Positions 1-10,368 are shown, counted from the first letter of the stretch. The stretch: DNA of 64,000 nucleotides from Winogradskyella eckloniae (GCF_013249045.1 NZ_JABRWP010000009.1:1-64000); one strand, 5' to 3'. The notes: generated by a model not told the origin, from the letters alone. Made by a program: numbers and translations.

Positions 1-55
1 TTAAGCCCGTTTGCGCCGATGGTACTGCTTAACTGTGGAAGAGTAGGTCGCCGCC
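1..55 (+). rRNA. rrf: 5S ribosomal RNA, 3' part only
   Basis: The first 55 bases read as the 3' half of a bacterial 5S rRNA. Recognisable parts are GCCGATGGTACTGC near positions 16-29 and the conserved end GAGTAGGTCGCCGCC at 41-55, followed at once by a T run. The 5' half lies outside the window. An rRNA operon therefore ends here, read left to right, and a strong hairpin terminator follows at 84-116. The exact 3' end is judged from the family pattern and could be off by a few bases. Confidence 0.92.
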
Positions 56-83
56 TTTTTTACCGTAACATTCGGTATTGTAA

Positions 84-116
84 AACCCTTACTATTTTTT
101 TAGTAAGGGTTTTTTG
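84..116 (+). terminator. rRNA operon terminator
   Basis: Perfect 11-bp inverted repeat, AACCCTTACTA at 84-94 and TAGTAAGGGTT at 101-111, with a T6 loop and a T run from 110 to 115. It follows the 5S end by about 30 bases. A small ACCG/CGGT hairpin sits between (62-76). The A-rich 5' flank could let it also stop minus-strand transcription coming from the gene at 174-416. Confidence 0.85.
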
Positions 117-173
117 TTTTGTGGTAAATTTTGTTTAAGGTTGGTCTGTGGTTGGGTAAAATTATAATAGACC

Positions 174-416
174 TTATTTTTTCTTATGAAACATACTATT
201 CATAATTGTATTAATGCCAATCGCAAGAAATACGATAGCAAGAAGGCATAATATGATTGATAAAATAAGAATTACTAGATATAATGGTTTGTCGTTATTA
301 CTAAATGCAATATGCAGCATCGTGGGACCTAAAAACATAAATATTAAACAAATTACTAACTGTTTAAGGCCCTTAGTCAATATGTCTTTATCTGTTTTAT
401 TATTGTTGTTTTCCAT
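174..416 (-). CDS. Small two-helix membrane protein (DUF6095-like)
   Basis: An 80-residue protein when started at the ATG at 416, chosen because the frame further upstream lies inside murQ and the first residues from here (MENNNNKTDK) give a plausible short hydrophilic N-terminus. Two hydrophobic segments, about residues 19-38 and 47-70, predict an inner-membrane protein with both ends in the cytoplasm and a basic tail (FHKKK). Its start overlaps the murQ stop by 17 bases, so it is co-transcribed and probably translationally coupled. From memory this matches the flavobacterial family DUF6095, usually found next to murQ; function is unknown. Coding is well supported by the operon position, the family name less so. 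Confidence 0.7.
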   Translation of the reverse strand: MENNNNKTDKDILTKGLKQLVICLIFMFLGPTMLHIAFSNNDKPLYLVILILSIILCLLAIVFLAIGINTIMNSMFHKKK

Positions 417-1215
417 GTTTGATACTCTCTCTAACTGATTTATATTTTGTGAGTAAATCTTGAGCTTCATTTTCAGCAAGATTTAATTCTTCCATAATCA
501 TTTTTACCCCTCGTTTAACCAATTTATCATTGCTTAATTGCATATCAACCATTTTATTTCCTTTTACTTTACCTAATTGAATCATACTTGCGGTAGTAAT
601 CATATTCAAAATAAGTTTTTGTGCTGTTCCTGCTTTCATTCTTGAACTTCCTGTGACAAATTCAGGTCCAACTACAACTTCAATTGGAAACTCAGCGGTT
701 AGAGATAGCGGACTATTTTTATTACAAGTAATACAAGCCGTTATTATATTGTTTTCATTACAGCGCTCTAAAGCATTTATAACATATGGTGTTGTACCTG
801 AAGCGGCAATACCTATAACAATATCATCTTGAGAAATATTGAGTTCAGTTAAATCTTTCCAACCTTGAGTAATGGAATCTTCGGCATTTTCTACGGCACG
901 TCTAATGGCAGTATCACCACCAGCTATTAAGCCAATTACTAAATGATGTGGAACACCAAAAGTTGGAGGGCATTCTGAAGCATCTAAGATGCCTAGTCTG
1001 CCACTTGTGCCAGCACCCATATAAAATAATCTTCCTCCTTTTTTAAGTTTAAATACAACTTGCTCAATGACTTTTTCGATTTGAGGAAGTGATTTTTCGA
1101 CGGCTAAAGGAACGGTTTTATCTTCATTATTAATGGATGTAATGATCTCATTAATAGACATATGTTCTAAATGATTATAATGAGAATCTTGTTCAGTAGT
1201 TTTTTTAAATGCCAT
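400..1215 (-). CDS. murQ: N-acetylmuramic acid 6-phosphate etherase
   Basis: Cytosolic SIS-fold enzyme that cleaves the lactyl ether of MurNAc-6-P to give GlcNAc-6-P and D-lactate during cell-wall recycling. The 271 residues contain the family core GAGTSGRLG at about 67-75, SECPPTFG at 80-87 with the expected catalytic Glu81, the second acidic residue Glu112 in ENAEDS, and GSSRMKAGTAQK near 190-201. Length is slightly short of the 300 usual in proteobacteria but normal for Bacteroidota. No transporter or kinase for MurNAc lies next to it. The downstream small membrane protein overlaps its end. Annotation is secure from motifs alone. Confidence 0.95.
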   Translation of the reverse strand: MAFKKTTEQDSHYNHLEHMSINEIITSINNEDKTVPLAVEKSLPQIEKVIEQVVFKLKKGGRLFYMGAGTSGRLGILDASECPPTFGVPHHLVIGLIAGGDTAIRRAVENAEDSITQGWKDLTELNISQDDIVIGIAASGTTPYVINALERCNENNIITACITCNKNSPLSLTAEFPIEVVVGPEFVTGSSRMKAGTAQKLILNMITTASMIQLGKVKGNKMVDMQLSNDKLVKRGVKMIMEELNLAENEAQDLLTKYKSVRESIKHGKQQ

Positions 1216-1266
1216 AATATAAAGATAAGGGTATTAGATTAAGTGTTCAATTATATTTTTAAACAA

Positions 1267-2082
1267 TTATTCGATAATGTATATGGCTTCTTCAACTTCA
1301 GACAAACGAAAATACCCAAATGCGTAATGATCCTCATTTGTTGTATTTATGCAATTACCTCTAACGGTTGCAGGTTGTGTTTCAAATGGTCCTCCACCAT
1401 CATTATTACCTTGTTGCAATAATATGTTCATAAATTCATAGTATTGTCTAGAAACACCATAATGTCTAATTGTTAATTCATTGCCTGCGCTTAAATCCTC
1501 TTCAGAATAAAATCCGAAAATTTGATTGCCATCAATAAATCTGTCTTCGGCCACATCTAAATTAGGCGAATCAGAAATATCAGAATAATATTCAAAAAAA
1601 TAATAATTGTCTATATTCAATGGGTCGGTAAAATAAACCTTGATTTCGATTTCATCACCTAAAAACCCTCCTTCATTGTTTTGTTCTATATAATCAATAG
1701 GTACAACAGATTTTAATGTTTCAGTAGCCGTATAAATTTCATTGTTGTAATTAACAATTAAGGTATATGTTTCGTCAATGACTGGCGTAAAATTGGTAGT
1801 GTTATAGATACCAGAATTACCTTCTTCAATAAATGAAAATAGATTGCCATTACTATCTGTTATATGCACTATGGCATCATTGGCTGGTGGAACGACGTCT
1901 TCAAAAAAAGGTGCCGAAAGCGATAGTTTAATACTTTGAGAATTACCAGTTGTGTTTTTATACCAATCTATCGATGCTTCAATAACCAACCTAGGTTCTG
2001 TTTCATTTAAATCTACATCTATAACGTCTTCACAGTTATAGAGCGTTGTACATAGTATGACTAAATAAATAACTTTTTTCAT
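1267..2082 (-). CDS. DUF4249-type outer-membrane lipoprotein
   Basis: A 271-residue exported lipoprotein: hydrophobic signal followed by Cys17 (LYNC) with acidic residues EDVIDVDLNE just after it, a typical Bacteroidota surface-lipoprotein export pattern. The body is beta-rich, with the DUF4249 hallmark near residue 30 (EPRLVIEASID). The gene begins 3 bases after the stop of the TonB-dependent receptor upstream, so the two form an operon. By analogy with other receptor-lipoprotein pairs it may sit over the receptor mouth and take part in substrate capture, but the substrate is not known. The family name is from memory; the lipoprotein and operon calls rest on sequence. Confidence 0.85.
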   Translation of the reverse strand: MKKVIYLVILCTTLYNCEDVIDVDLNETEPRLVIEASIDWYKNTTGNSQSIKLSLSAPFFEDVVPPANDAIVHITDSNGNLFSFIEEGNSGIYNTTNFTPVIDETYTLIVNYNNEIYTATETLKSVVPIDYIEQNNEGGFLGDEIEIKVYFTDPLNIDNYYFFEYYSDISDSPNLDVAEDRFIDGNQIFGFYSEEDLSAGNELTIRHYGVSRQYYEFMNILLQQGNNDGGGPFETQPATVRGNCINTTNEDHYAFGYFRLSEVEEAIYIIE

Positions 2083-2085
2083 AAT

Positions 2086-4461
2086 TTAAAATTTAAAATT
2101 ATAAGATATTGAAGGTACCATTCCAAAGATTGCGAGTTGTACCGCTTCATTAGTTCCTGTATCACTATTTTCTCTATAGGATATACTTGCAGCATTTTTG
2201 CGTCCGTAAACATTATAAATTCCAAAAACCCATTCACCTTTAAACGTTTTAGTGTTATTTGGTTTAGGGTTGTAGATCGCAGATACATCTAACCTATGAT
2301 AGGCAGGTAATCTACTTGAATTTCTAGCTTCGTAATTTGGAATTACAAGCCCGTTATATTCATATTGGCTATTTGGATAGGTTGTAGGTTGACCTGTCTG
2401 GAAAATAAAATTGGAACTGAATGACCATTTATTATTCAATTCATAACTTCCGGTTAAGGAAACATCATGGGTTTTGTCATAGGCTGTGTTATACCATTGT
2501 CCGTTATTAATACCTGTTTCTGAAACCGTTCGACCTGGTGTTCTTTGTTCTGATTTAGAAAGTGTATACGCTAACCAACCGGTAAATCGTCCTTCATTTT
2601 TTCTGAGAAGAATTTCTAATCCATATGCTCTCGCTTCACCATTGAGAATTACTTGTTCTATAGCATCATTTGCTATTAAATCTGCACCATCAATGTAGTC
2701 TATTCGGTTTTTTATGGTTTTGTAAAAGCTTTCTACTTCAAGCGAAAATGTATTTTGCTTAAATGTTTTAAAATATCCGACGGCAATTTGATCTAGTAAC
2801 TGAGGTTTTACATATTTTCCACTCGGTGTCCATACGTCTAAAGGTGTTGGCGATGTAGTGTTAGATAATAAATGTAAATATTGGCTCATTCTATTATAAC
2901 TTGCTTTAACCGATGAGACATTATTTAATTGGTATGCTATAGCGAGTCTTGGTTCTAAGTTTGTAAATGATTTTATAACATCTGATTTATTAAATGTTTC
3001 TGTATCTATGGGTTCAGCTTTTTCATAAATACCAATCTCCTCATTAAACGTTAATGGTAAATCATTTTCATAAATATTTAATTCATCTTGCCCTAAACGA
3101 AGAAATGAGCTTAACCTAGTTCCATAACTTACAGAAAGCTTATTACTTAATTTATGTTCGGCATCAATGTAAACAGCATTTTCAAAAGCGTATTTATCTA
3201 TAAGTTTATAGGGATTAATACCAGAAGTCTCTGTGGTCGGATTTATTTCTCCAGGATTAAAATCGTAGTACATGCTATTTAAACCATATTCAAGTTTAAA
3301 ATTGTTATTTATGTAATGCTTAAAATCATATTTTAAATTGAAGTTTTTTATTCCAGAAACCCAGTCGAATTCTACAAAACTCAATTCTAACCCGTAATAA
3401 TAATCTGAATAAATTAAGGACAAATTTGAAAACAATTTATCTGAGAATAAATGATTCCATCTAAAGTTAAGTACAGAATTTCCGAATGTATTTTGAAAAC
3501 TATCTGAAATTTCAAATACATCACGACCAAAATATCCAGATAAGTAAATATTATTGTTATTATTAATATTGTAACTTAATTTGGTATTTAAATCATAGAA
3601 ATAAGCTTTGCTATCGATATCAAAAAGAGGCAAAAACAAATGGGCATAACTACTTCTTCCTCCAATTAAAAATGAACCTTTATCTTTTTTTATAGGACCT
3701 TCGGCTAATAATCTACTAGAGATTAAACCAATTCCTCCATTCATATGAAACGATTTACTATTCCCTTCTTTTTGATAAATATCTAAAACTGAAGATACAC
3801 GGCCACCATATTTAGCAGGAATTCCGCCTTTATACAATTTTAAATCTTTAATTGCATCAGGATTAAAAACAGAAAAGAACCCAAATAGATGAGACGAATT
3901 AAATATGGTTGCTTCATCTAAAAGAATAAGGTTTTGATCTGCTGCGCCTCCTCTAACATTAAATCCAGAAGCCCCTTCACCAGCATTAGTAACACCAGGC
4001 AGTAAGGTGATAGATTTAATAACATCGACTTCACCCAAAACCACAGGCATATTCTTTATGGTCTTTATAGATAATGAGTTCACACTCATTTGAGGTTTCT
4101 TGATGTTTAATTTTTCAATATTTTCTGTGATTACAACTTCGTCTAAGCTTTCTGCGGCTTCGATGAGTTTAAAGTTTTTTGTTAGGTTTGATGTGAGTTC
4201 TATAGATTCACTAATCGTGGTAAACCCTAGATAACTGATTTGTATTTGGTAGGTACCAGAAGGTAGTGTAATGGAGTAGAAGCCATATTCATTGGACATG
4301 GTTCCTGTTTGTAATTCCGGAATAATAATATTTACACCAATGAGTGTTTCATTGCTTTGATTATCAGTTATCGTACCACTTAATGTGAACTTTTCTTGAG
4401 CAAAGAGATTAATGCTGCATAAAAATAGGCAGAGAAAAAATCCTCTGGATAGTATTTTCAT
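2086..4461 (-). CDS. TonB-dependent receptor with carboxypeptidase-like N-terminal domain
   Basis: A 791-residue outer-membrane protein: signal peptide (1-21, cleavage after FAQ), a carboxypeptidase-regulatory-like beta-sandwich at about 25-110 (LSGTITDNQSNETLIGVNI), a plug domain near 125-235 (GFNVRGGAADQNLILLDEA) and a beta-barrel ending in aromatic YNFKF. The plug and the C-terminal phenylalanine are classic features of TonB-dependent transporters. The N-terminal sandwich is common in Bacteroidota receptors. It pairs with the DUF4249-type lipoprotein 3 bases downstream. No sigma/anti-sigma pair or polysaccharide enzymes are nearby, so this does not look like a polysaccharide utilisation locus and the ligand cannot be inferred. 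Confidence 0.93.
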   Translation of the reverse strand: MKILSRGFFLCLFLCSINLFAQEKFTLSGTITDNQSNETLIGVNIIIPELQTGTMSNEYGFYSITLPSGTYQIQISYLGFTTISESIELTSNLTKNFKLIEAAESLDEVVITENIEKLNIKKPQMSVNSLSIKTIKNMPVVLGEVDVIKSITLLPGVTNAGEGASGFNVRGGAADQNLILLDEATIFNSSHLFGFFSVFNPDAIKDLKLYKGGIPAKYGGRVSSVLDIYQKEGNSKSFHMNGGIGLISSRLLAEGPIKKDKGSFLIGGRSSYAHLFLPLFDIDSKAYFYDLNTKLSYNINNNNNIYLSGYFGRDVFEISDSFQNTFGNSVLNFRWNHLFSDKLFSNLSLIYSDYYYGLELSFVEFDWVSGIKNFNLKYDFKHYINNNFKLEYGLNSMYYDFNPGEINPTTETSGINPYKLIDKYAFENAVYIDAEHKLSNKLSVSYGTRLSSFLRLGQDELNIYENDLPLTFNEEIGIYEKAEPIDTETFNKSDVIKSFTNLEPRLAIAYQLNNVSSVKASYNRMSQYLHLLSNTTSPTPLDVWTPSGKYVKPQLLDQIAVGYFKTFKQNTFSLEVESFYKTIKNRIDYIDGADLIANDAIEQVILNGEARAYGLEILLRKNEGRFTGWLAYTLSKSEQRTPGRTVSETGINNGQWYNTAYDKTHDVSLTGSYELNNKWSFSSNFIFQTGQPTTYPNSQYEYNGLVIPNYEARNSSRLPAYHRLDVSAIYNPKPNNTKTFKGEWVFGIYNVYGRKNAASISYRENSDTGTNEAVQLAIFGMVPSISYNFKF

Positions 4462-4550
4462 ATGTGATGACTATTATAATGATTGATGATGAGTTTCTGT
4501 TATAACGAATAACTAATATTGATGTTACATTAAAAGTAAATTAAAAGCAT

Positions 4551-4579
4551 AAAAAAAGCTTCTCGAAAGAAGCTTTTTA
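4551..4579 (-). terminator. Terminator of icd
   Basis: Perfect 11-bp inverted repeat AAAAAGCTTCT (4553-4563) and AGAAGCTTTTT (4568-4578) with a 4-base loop, ending in T7 on the minus strand. It lies 31 bases after the isocitrate dehydrogenase stop and before the receptor operon, which reads in the same direction, so it separates two transcription units. Confidence 0.85.
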
Positions 4580-4609
4580 ACATAATCTTATGGTAACAAA
4601 AATCAGTAT

Positions 4610-6937
<2,328 letters not shown>

Positions 6938-6977
6938 TTAAAGAATCAATAAATTTTTGTTTAAAATTATCGATTTA

Positions 6978-7559
6978 TTATTTAATCTTTATTTTGAAGC
7001 ATTTTAGCAATCCAGAAATGTTTTCAGTAGAGAATGTGGCGTTCTTTAATTGGTTGGTAGATGGGTTAATATTTAAGTGAATTGCAGAAGTAAAATCTGC
7101 ATGTTGCATATTGGTTCTTTCAAAGGTTGAACCATTTAAATCACAATCTTTAAAAAGAACATGCTTGGCTTCAGCTTCTGTAAAATCTACTTGCTGTAAT
7201 TTACAATTTAAAAATTGGGTATGATTTATTTTTAATTGATAAAAACTACTAAAATTTAATATACAATTTACAAACTTAAAGGACAGTAAAAATGGATTGC
7301 AATACTGAAATAAAACACCAAGCAATTTACAGTCTGTAAAGGAAACATCGTTAAAGGACGTATGCACTACATTAACATTACTGAAGTTACAATCTATAAA
7401 ATTACATTCTATAAAGTTAATATTTGAGATATCTGAATTTTCAAAAGTACAATGGGTAAATGTACAGTCTGTATATTCTGCTTTAGGAAGTAGGAGTGAG
7501 GTAAAATATTCATTTTTAAAACTTTGCTGATCTATTAATTGGAGATTCATGAGATACAT
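6978..7559 (-). CDS. Pentapeptide-repeat protein
   Basis: A 193-residue protein with no signal peptide. From about residue 30 to 165 it follows the A(D/N)LXX pentapeptide pattern: every fifth residue is Phe, Leu or Val with Asn, Asp or Cys around it (CTFTHCTFENSDISNINF, then CNFIDCNFSNV). This predicts a right-handed quadrilateral beta-helix of roughly six to seven coils. Members of this superfamily include the DNA-mimic Qnr proteins that bind gyrase, but the superfamily is wide and no specific role is justified here. Two Met codons (7559 and 7550) could start it. A T14 tract lies 28-41 bases upstream and a terminator-like hairpin just beyond. Confidence 0.85.
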   Translation of the reverse strand: MYLMNLQLIDQQSFKNEYFTSLLLPKAEYTDCTFTHCTFENSDISNINFIECNFIDCNFSNVNVVHTSFNDVSFTDCKLLGVLFQYCNPFLLSFKFVNCILNFSSFYQLKINHTQFLNCKLQQVDFTEAEAKHVLFKDCDLNGSTFERTNMQHADFTSAIHLNINPSTNQLKNATFSTENISGLLKCFKIKIK

Positions 7560-7586
7560 GTTCTGTTTAATTGTGTTGTTGAAGCG

Positions 7587-7600
7587 TTTTTTTTTTTTTT
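7587..7600. repeat. Homopolymer of 14 T (A14 on minus strand)
   Basis: Fourteen consecutive T on the plus strand, located 28-41 bases before the start codon of the pentapeptide-repeat gene. Tracts of this length slip in replication and are also prone to sequencing error. It is not the T run of the adjacent hairpin, which is separate (7613-7619). Confidence 0.9.
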
Positions 7601-7611
7601 GATATAGTACA

Positions 7612-7657
7612 TAAAAAAAGCCATATCACTCAGAACTATCTGTGTTGACATGGCTTT
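7612..7657 (-). terminator. Minus-strand terminator or attenuator before the pentapeptide gene
   Basis: Outer arms AAAGCCAT (7617-7624) and ATGGCTTT (7650-7657) with an inner CAGA/TCTG stem (7631-7642), followed on the minus strand by T7. No annotated minus-strand gene ends just upstream, so either an unrecognised transcript from 7658-8210 stops here or this controls read-through into the pentapeptide-repeat gene at 7559. Confidence 0.7.
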
Positions 7658-8210
7658 CATAGAAACAGAATTCACTAGACTTACTTAGTTTTCACTAACG
7701 CAACGTAATGACCAGTGTCATTAGTTTTTCAGTCATAGGATGGCTATTTCTAATGCGAAACATTTTATATCTTTCAAAATGTATTGACCTGATATGACTT
7801 TGTTTCTTAGGTTTGTTTTTCTTGATGATTTTCTCAGAAATTTAGACGTTTCTAAATTTATTGATAACCATTGCTCAGCGTTTTTTGTGTGCACTTTCGA
7901 TTCCACTACTTTTCTGAACTTTCCACTTTAATAGTATAACCTACATGGTATGCTATAGTATCTTAGTTTCATGATTGTTTAACAAACACTTGAAAAATCA
8001 AGTTGTATACAATCTCAAAAAACAACCTCATAACATAAAGAACGAATCTCTATTTACAATTAACTTAAATTTAAATAGACTTCAAAACCAAACGGTGTTT
8101 GTTGTTAATTGCATGACTAAAGTACCAATATTTTTTTAAATTCTTATTTTTTTAACACTTTATATATCAACATGTTATAAACTGTAGTTATTAACAATTG
8201 TTAAAAACCA
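7658..8210 (-). other. Gene-free stretch, possible minus-strand RNA or decayed gene
   Basis: About 550 bases between the rplS terminator and the hairpin at 7612-7657, with no recognised gene on either strand. Visible items: a 6-bp hairpin ACTTGA/TCAAGT (7988-8003); a 7-bp hairpin TAATGAC/GTCATTA (7706-7723); a minus-strand open frame of 14 codons from an ATG at 7972, a TAA at 7930-7928, then 64 further codons to a TGA at 7735-7733. The 64-codon part reads like a basic protein segment (KNAEQWLSINLETSKFL) but matches no family I know. Blocks around 8010-8124 resemble 11317-11442. It does not match RNase P RNA, tmRNA, SRP RNA or a tRNA by their conserved cores. Confidence 0.4.
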
Positions 8211-8235
8211 AAAAAGCCTTCTTTAAAAGAAGGCT
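8211..8235 (-). terminator. Terminator of rplS
   Basis: Inverted repeat AGCCTTCTTT (8215-8224) with AAAGAAGGCT (8226-8235), followed on the minus strand by TTTTTT. It lies 26 bases after the rplS stop codon. Confidence 0.85.
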
Positions 8236-8260
8236 CTTTAGTGTACTATATAAGTTGTAC

Positions 8261-8608
8261 TTATCTTCTAACTTCTTTGATTCTTGCTTTTTTACCAGTA
8301 AGACCTCTAAAGTAATAAATTCTAGCTCTACGTACTTTACCACGTTTGTTAACTTCAACTTTCTGTAAAGCAGGTAAGTTTACTGGGAAGATACGCTCTA
8401 CACCAATTGTTCCTGACATTTTACGAATTGTGAAGGTTTCTGAAGTACCACTTCCTTTACGTTGTAATACTACACCTCTAAAAAACTGAGTACGTACTTT
8501 TTCTCCTTCTCTAATTTCATAGTATACTGTGATTGTATCACCAGCACCAAATTCTGGAAAGTCTTTACGAGTTACAAATTCGTCTTGTACAAATTTTACT
8601 AAATCCAT
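8261..8608 (-). CDS. rplS: 50S ribosomal protein L19
   Basis: A 115-residue ribosomal protein at the subunit interface. Family marks are the N-terminal DLVKFVQDEFVTRKDFPEF, the central RGVVLQRKGSGTSETFTIRK and the basic C-terminus RRARIYYFRGLTGKKARIKE. Length equals the usual 115-120. It has its own promoter and terminator. A methyltransferase trmD lies two genes upstream, an echo of the common rpsP-rimM-trmD-rplS order, but here a small membrane protein gene and separate promoter intervene. The 70-base leader is discussed separately. Confidence 0.97.
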   Translation of the reverse strand: MDLVKFVQDEFVTRKDFPEFGAGDTITVYYEIREGEKVRTQFFRGVVLQRKGSGTSETFTIRKMSGTIGVERIFPVNLPALQKVEVNKRGKVRRARIYYFRGLTGKKARIKEVRR

Positions 8609-8712
8609 TTTATTTTAATTTATCAAAATTAATTTAAAGCAACATTCACGATTTTCGCCAGAGGTTGGTCCAAATTGGTTGGCAAAAGTAGTACTTTTTT
8701 GTTTATTTACAA
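8609..8712 (-). promoter_or_regulatory. rplS promoter and structured leader
   Basis: On the minus strand TTG (8710-8712), 19 bases, then TACTTTTG (8683-8690) match the TTG-N19-TAnnTTTG promoter very well. Transcription should begin near 8676, leaving about 68 bases of leader. The leader from 8641 to 8676 is clearly GC-richer than its surroundings and codes for nothing, including TTGGACCAA and GCGAAAATCG blocks. Leaders bound by the encoded protein are known for several ribosomal genes, and I recall one described for flavobacterial L19; a match is inferred, not shown. Confidence 0.65.
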
Positions 8713-8763
8713 TAAATACGTGAATGTTTTTTAATGGTATTTATAATTATAGCCTGTATGGAA

Positions 8764-9084
8764 TTAATTTTTGTTTTTTGAAAATTCTGTGAATGCAAAC
8801 ATCGTTAGACCTATAGCAAAAATGAGATATGAAATGCTTTGAACAATTGATGTTGTTGCTTGTATTAATAACATAGTCTCCATAGGTTTATTACTTAATA
8901 TGGCATTTAGCAGAATACCACCTATAAATGACAGACAAGATAAAAGGTTACCAACTAGAATAATGGATGTCGCTAGTGTTCTTTTTTTAACAAAAAGTAC
9001 AATAGAGGCAACTAAAATTAGAACTGCTGAAATGCTACCAATAATTGGACCTATATAGAAGAGTAATTCTGTAGAGTCGTTCAT
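8764..9084 (-). CDS. Small membrane protein, three predicted helices
   Basis: A 106-residue hydrophobic protein of unknown function with membrane segments at about 9-31, 38-62 and 75-98 and a short basic tail (FSKNKN). No motif is recognised. Its ATG at 9084 is 9 bases from the trmD stop, so it is probably co-transcribed with trmD. Coding is supported by the hydrophobic periodicity, the operon position and lack of competing frames. Confidence 0.65.
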   Translation of the reverse strand: MNDSTELLFYIGPIIGSISAVLILVASIVLFVKKRTLATSIILVGNLLSCLSFIGGILLNAILSNKPMETMLLIQATTSIVQSISYLIFAIGLTMFAFTEFSKNKN

Positions 9085-9093
9085 AATTATGTG

Positions 9094-9771
9094 TTAGTCC
9101 TCTAAAAGATCAGGTCGTCTTTCTTGCGTTCTTTTATAGGCTTGTTCTTCGCGCCATTTTTCAATTTTAGCAAAATTACCACTAAATAAAACTTCAGGAA
9201 CTTTCATGCCATCATACTCTCTTGGTTTAGTGTAAATAGGAGGTGCTAATATATTATCTTGAAAGGAATCGGTTAATGCAGATGTTTCGTTTCCTAATAC
9301 ACCAGGAATTAACCTAATCACAGCATCACACAAAACCGCAGCTCCTAATTCTCCACCAGAGAGGACATAATCGCCTATTGAGATTTCTCTTGTGATAAAT
9401 TTATCTCTTACACGTTGGTCTACACCTTTATAGTGTCCGCACAGTATAATGATGTTTTCTTTTAATGAAATTTGATTGGCAATACTTTGATTAAGTTGTT
9501 CGCCATCTGGCGTCATATAAATAATCTCGTCGTACTGACGTTCTTTTTTTAATTTTGAAATACATTTATCTATAGGCGCAATACTCATAACCATGCCTGC
9601 ACCTCCTCCAAATTGTGTATCATCTATAGATTTGTAATTACCTGTGGCAAAATCTCTTAAATTATGAAAGTGAACCTCTACTAAACCAGCTTCTATAGCT
9701 CGTTTTAATATTGAGGCTTCAAACGGACTTTTTAAAAGTTCTGGTAAAACGGTAATAATATCTATACGCAT
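9094..9771 (-). CDS. trmD: tRNA (guanine-37-N1)-methyltransferase
   Basis: SPOUT-class enzyme methylating G37 of tRNAs, which prevents +1 frameshifting. The 225-residue protein carries the N-terminal [12 protein letters not shown], the [10 protein letters not shown] segment (about 54-63), HYKGVDQRV (about 114-122) and the AdoMet-knot stretch [15 protein letters not shown] (about 132-146). Length is normal. It is followed by a small membrane-protein gene and, after a separate promoter, rplS. Confidence 0.96.
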   Translation of the reverse strand: MRIDIITVLPELLKSPFEASILKRAIEAGLVEVHFHNLRDFATGNYKSIDDTQFGGGAGMVMSIAPIDKCISKLKKERQYDEIIYMTPDGEQLNQSIANQISLKENIIILCGHYKGVDQRVRDKFITREISIGDYVLSGGELGAAVLCDAVIRLIPGVLGNETSALTDSFQDNILAPPIYTKPREYDGMKVPEVLFSGNFAKIEKWREEQAYKRTQERRPDLLED

Positions 9772-9876
9772 GATAAGTGTTTATTGGTTGCGAAGATAAG
9801 GTTTATTGTTTTTTATTAAAGTCTAATTTTAGTTTTGATTACGGTTAATGCACCTCAAGAGCGGATCAAATAAGGT

Positions 9877-10368
9877 TTATTTATTTGAATCTATAAGCGC
9901 TTCTATGACGTCTGAAGTTAATTCAAAACCTTTTAAATCTGGCCATCCTTCCCAAACAACGATGCCATTAGGATCTATAATTACACAATGAGGTATACCT
10001 CTAATTTCAAAAATATCATTTAAACGCTTTTCTGTATCAATAGCACTGTAATATTCAATTTCTGGGTAATTTAGTTTTTTAACAGTGGCTTCTGTTTCGT
10101 CACTTAATCCAATGACAACGAGATCTTCACTAAATTCTTTATGGAATTTATTTAATTTAGGTATAGATCTTATGCACGGTCCACACCAAGTTGCCCAAAA
10201 ATCTATAAGAATAAATTTACCTTCCATTTCTGGTTCATCTGACAACCATTTTTCTACCACTAATTCTGGTGCTTCTTTATTTAGAAAAGATTTCGCCCAT
10301 AATTCTTTGTCTTGCGAAAATGCACTGACATTAATTAGCATTATAATGATAAGACTGAGTTTTTTCAT
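9877..10368 (-). CDS. TlpA-like thioredoxin-fold protein
   Basis: A 163-residue exported protein: signal peptide about 1-18 (cleavage near AFS-Q) followed by a thioredoxin fold. The redox site is WCGPC with Cys62 and Cys65 in DFWATWCGPCIRS, and the cis-Pro loop is RGIPHCVIID near 140. The motif is of the TlpA/ResA class, which reduce disulfides in the periplasm, for example on apocytochromes, but the client here is unknown. It stands alone. An extra Cys in the GIPHC loop is of note, since that position often faces the active site. Confidence 0.88.
   Translation of the reverse strand: MKKLSLIIIMLINVSAFSQDKELWAKSFLNKEAPELVVEKWLSDEPEMEGKFILIDFWATWCGPCIRSIPKLNKFHKEFSEDLVVIGLSDETEATVKKLNYPEIEYYSAIDTEKRLNDIFEIRGIPHCVIIDPNGIVVWEGWPDLKGFELTSDVIEALIDSNK

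Noticed and set aside
7733..7972. A functional small protein gene on the minus strand
   Set aside because: A TAA interrupts the frame after 14 codons, no family match is recognised, and a 64-codon open stretch is not rare by chance. Kept only as a possible decayed gene or RNA.
8106..8116. Leader peptide MQLTTNTVWF on the minus strand
   Set aside because: Ten codons with a single Trp and no run of one amino acid, no operon for that amino acid downstream, no attenuator geometry.
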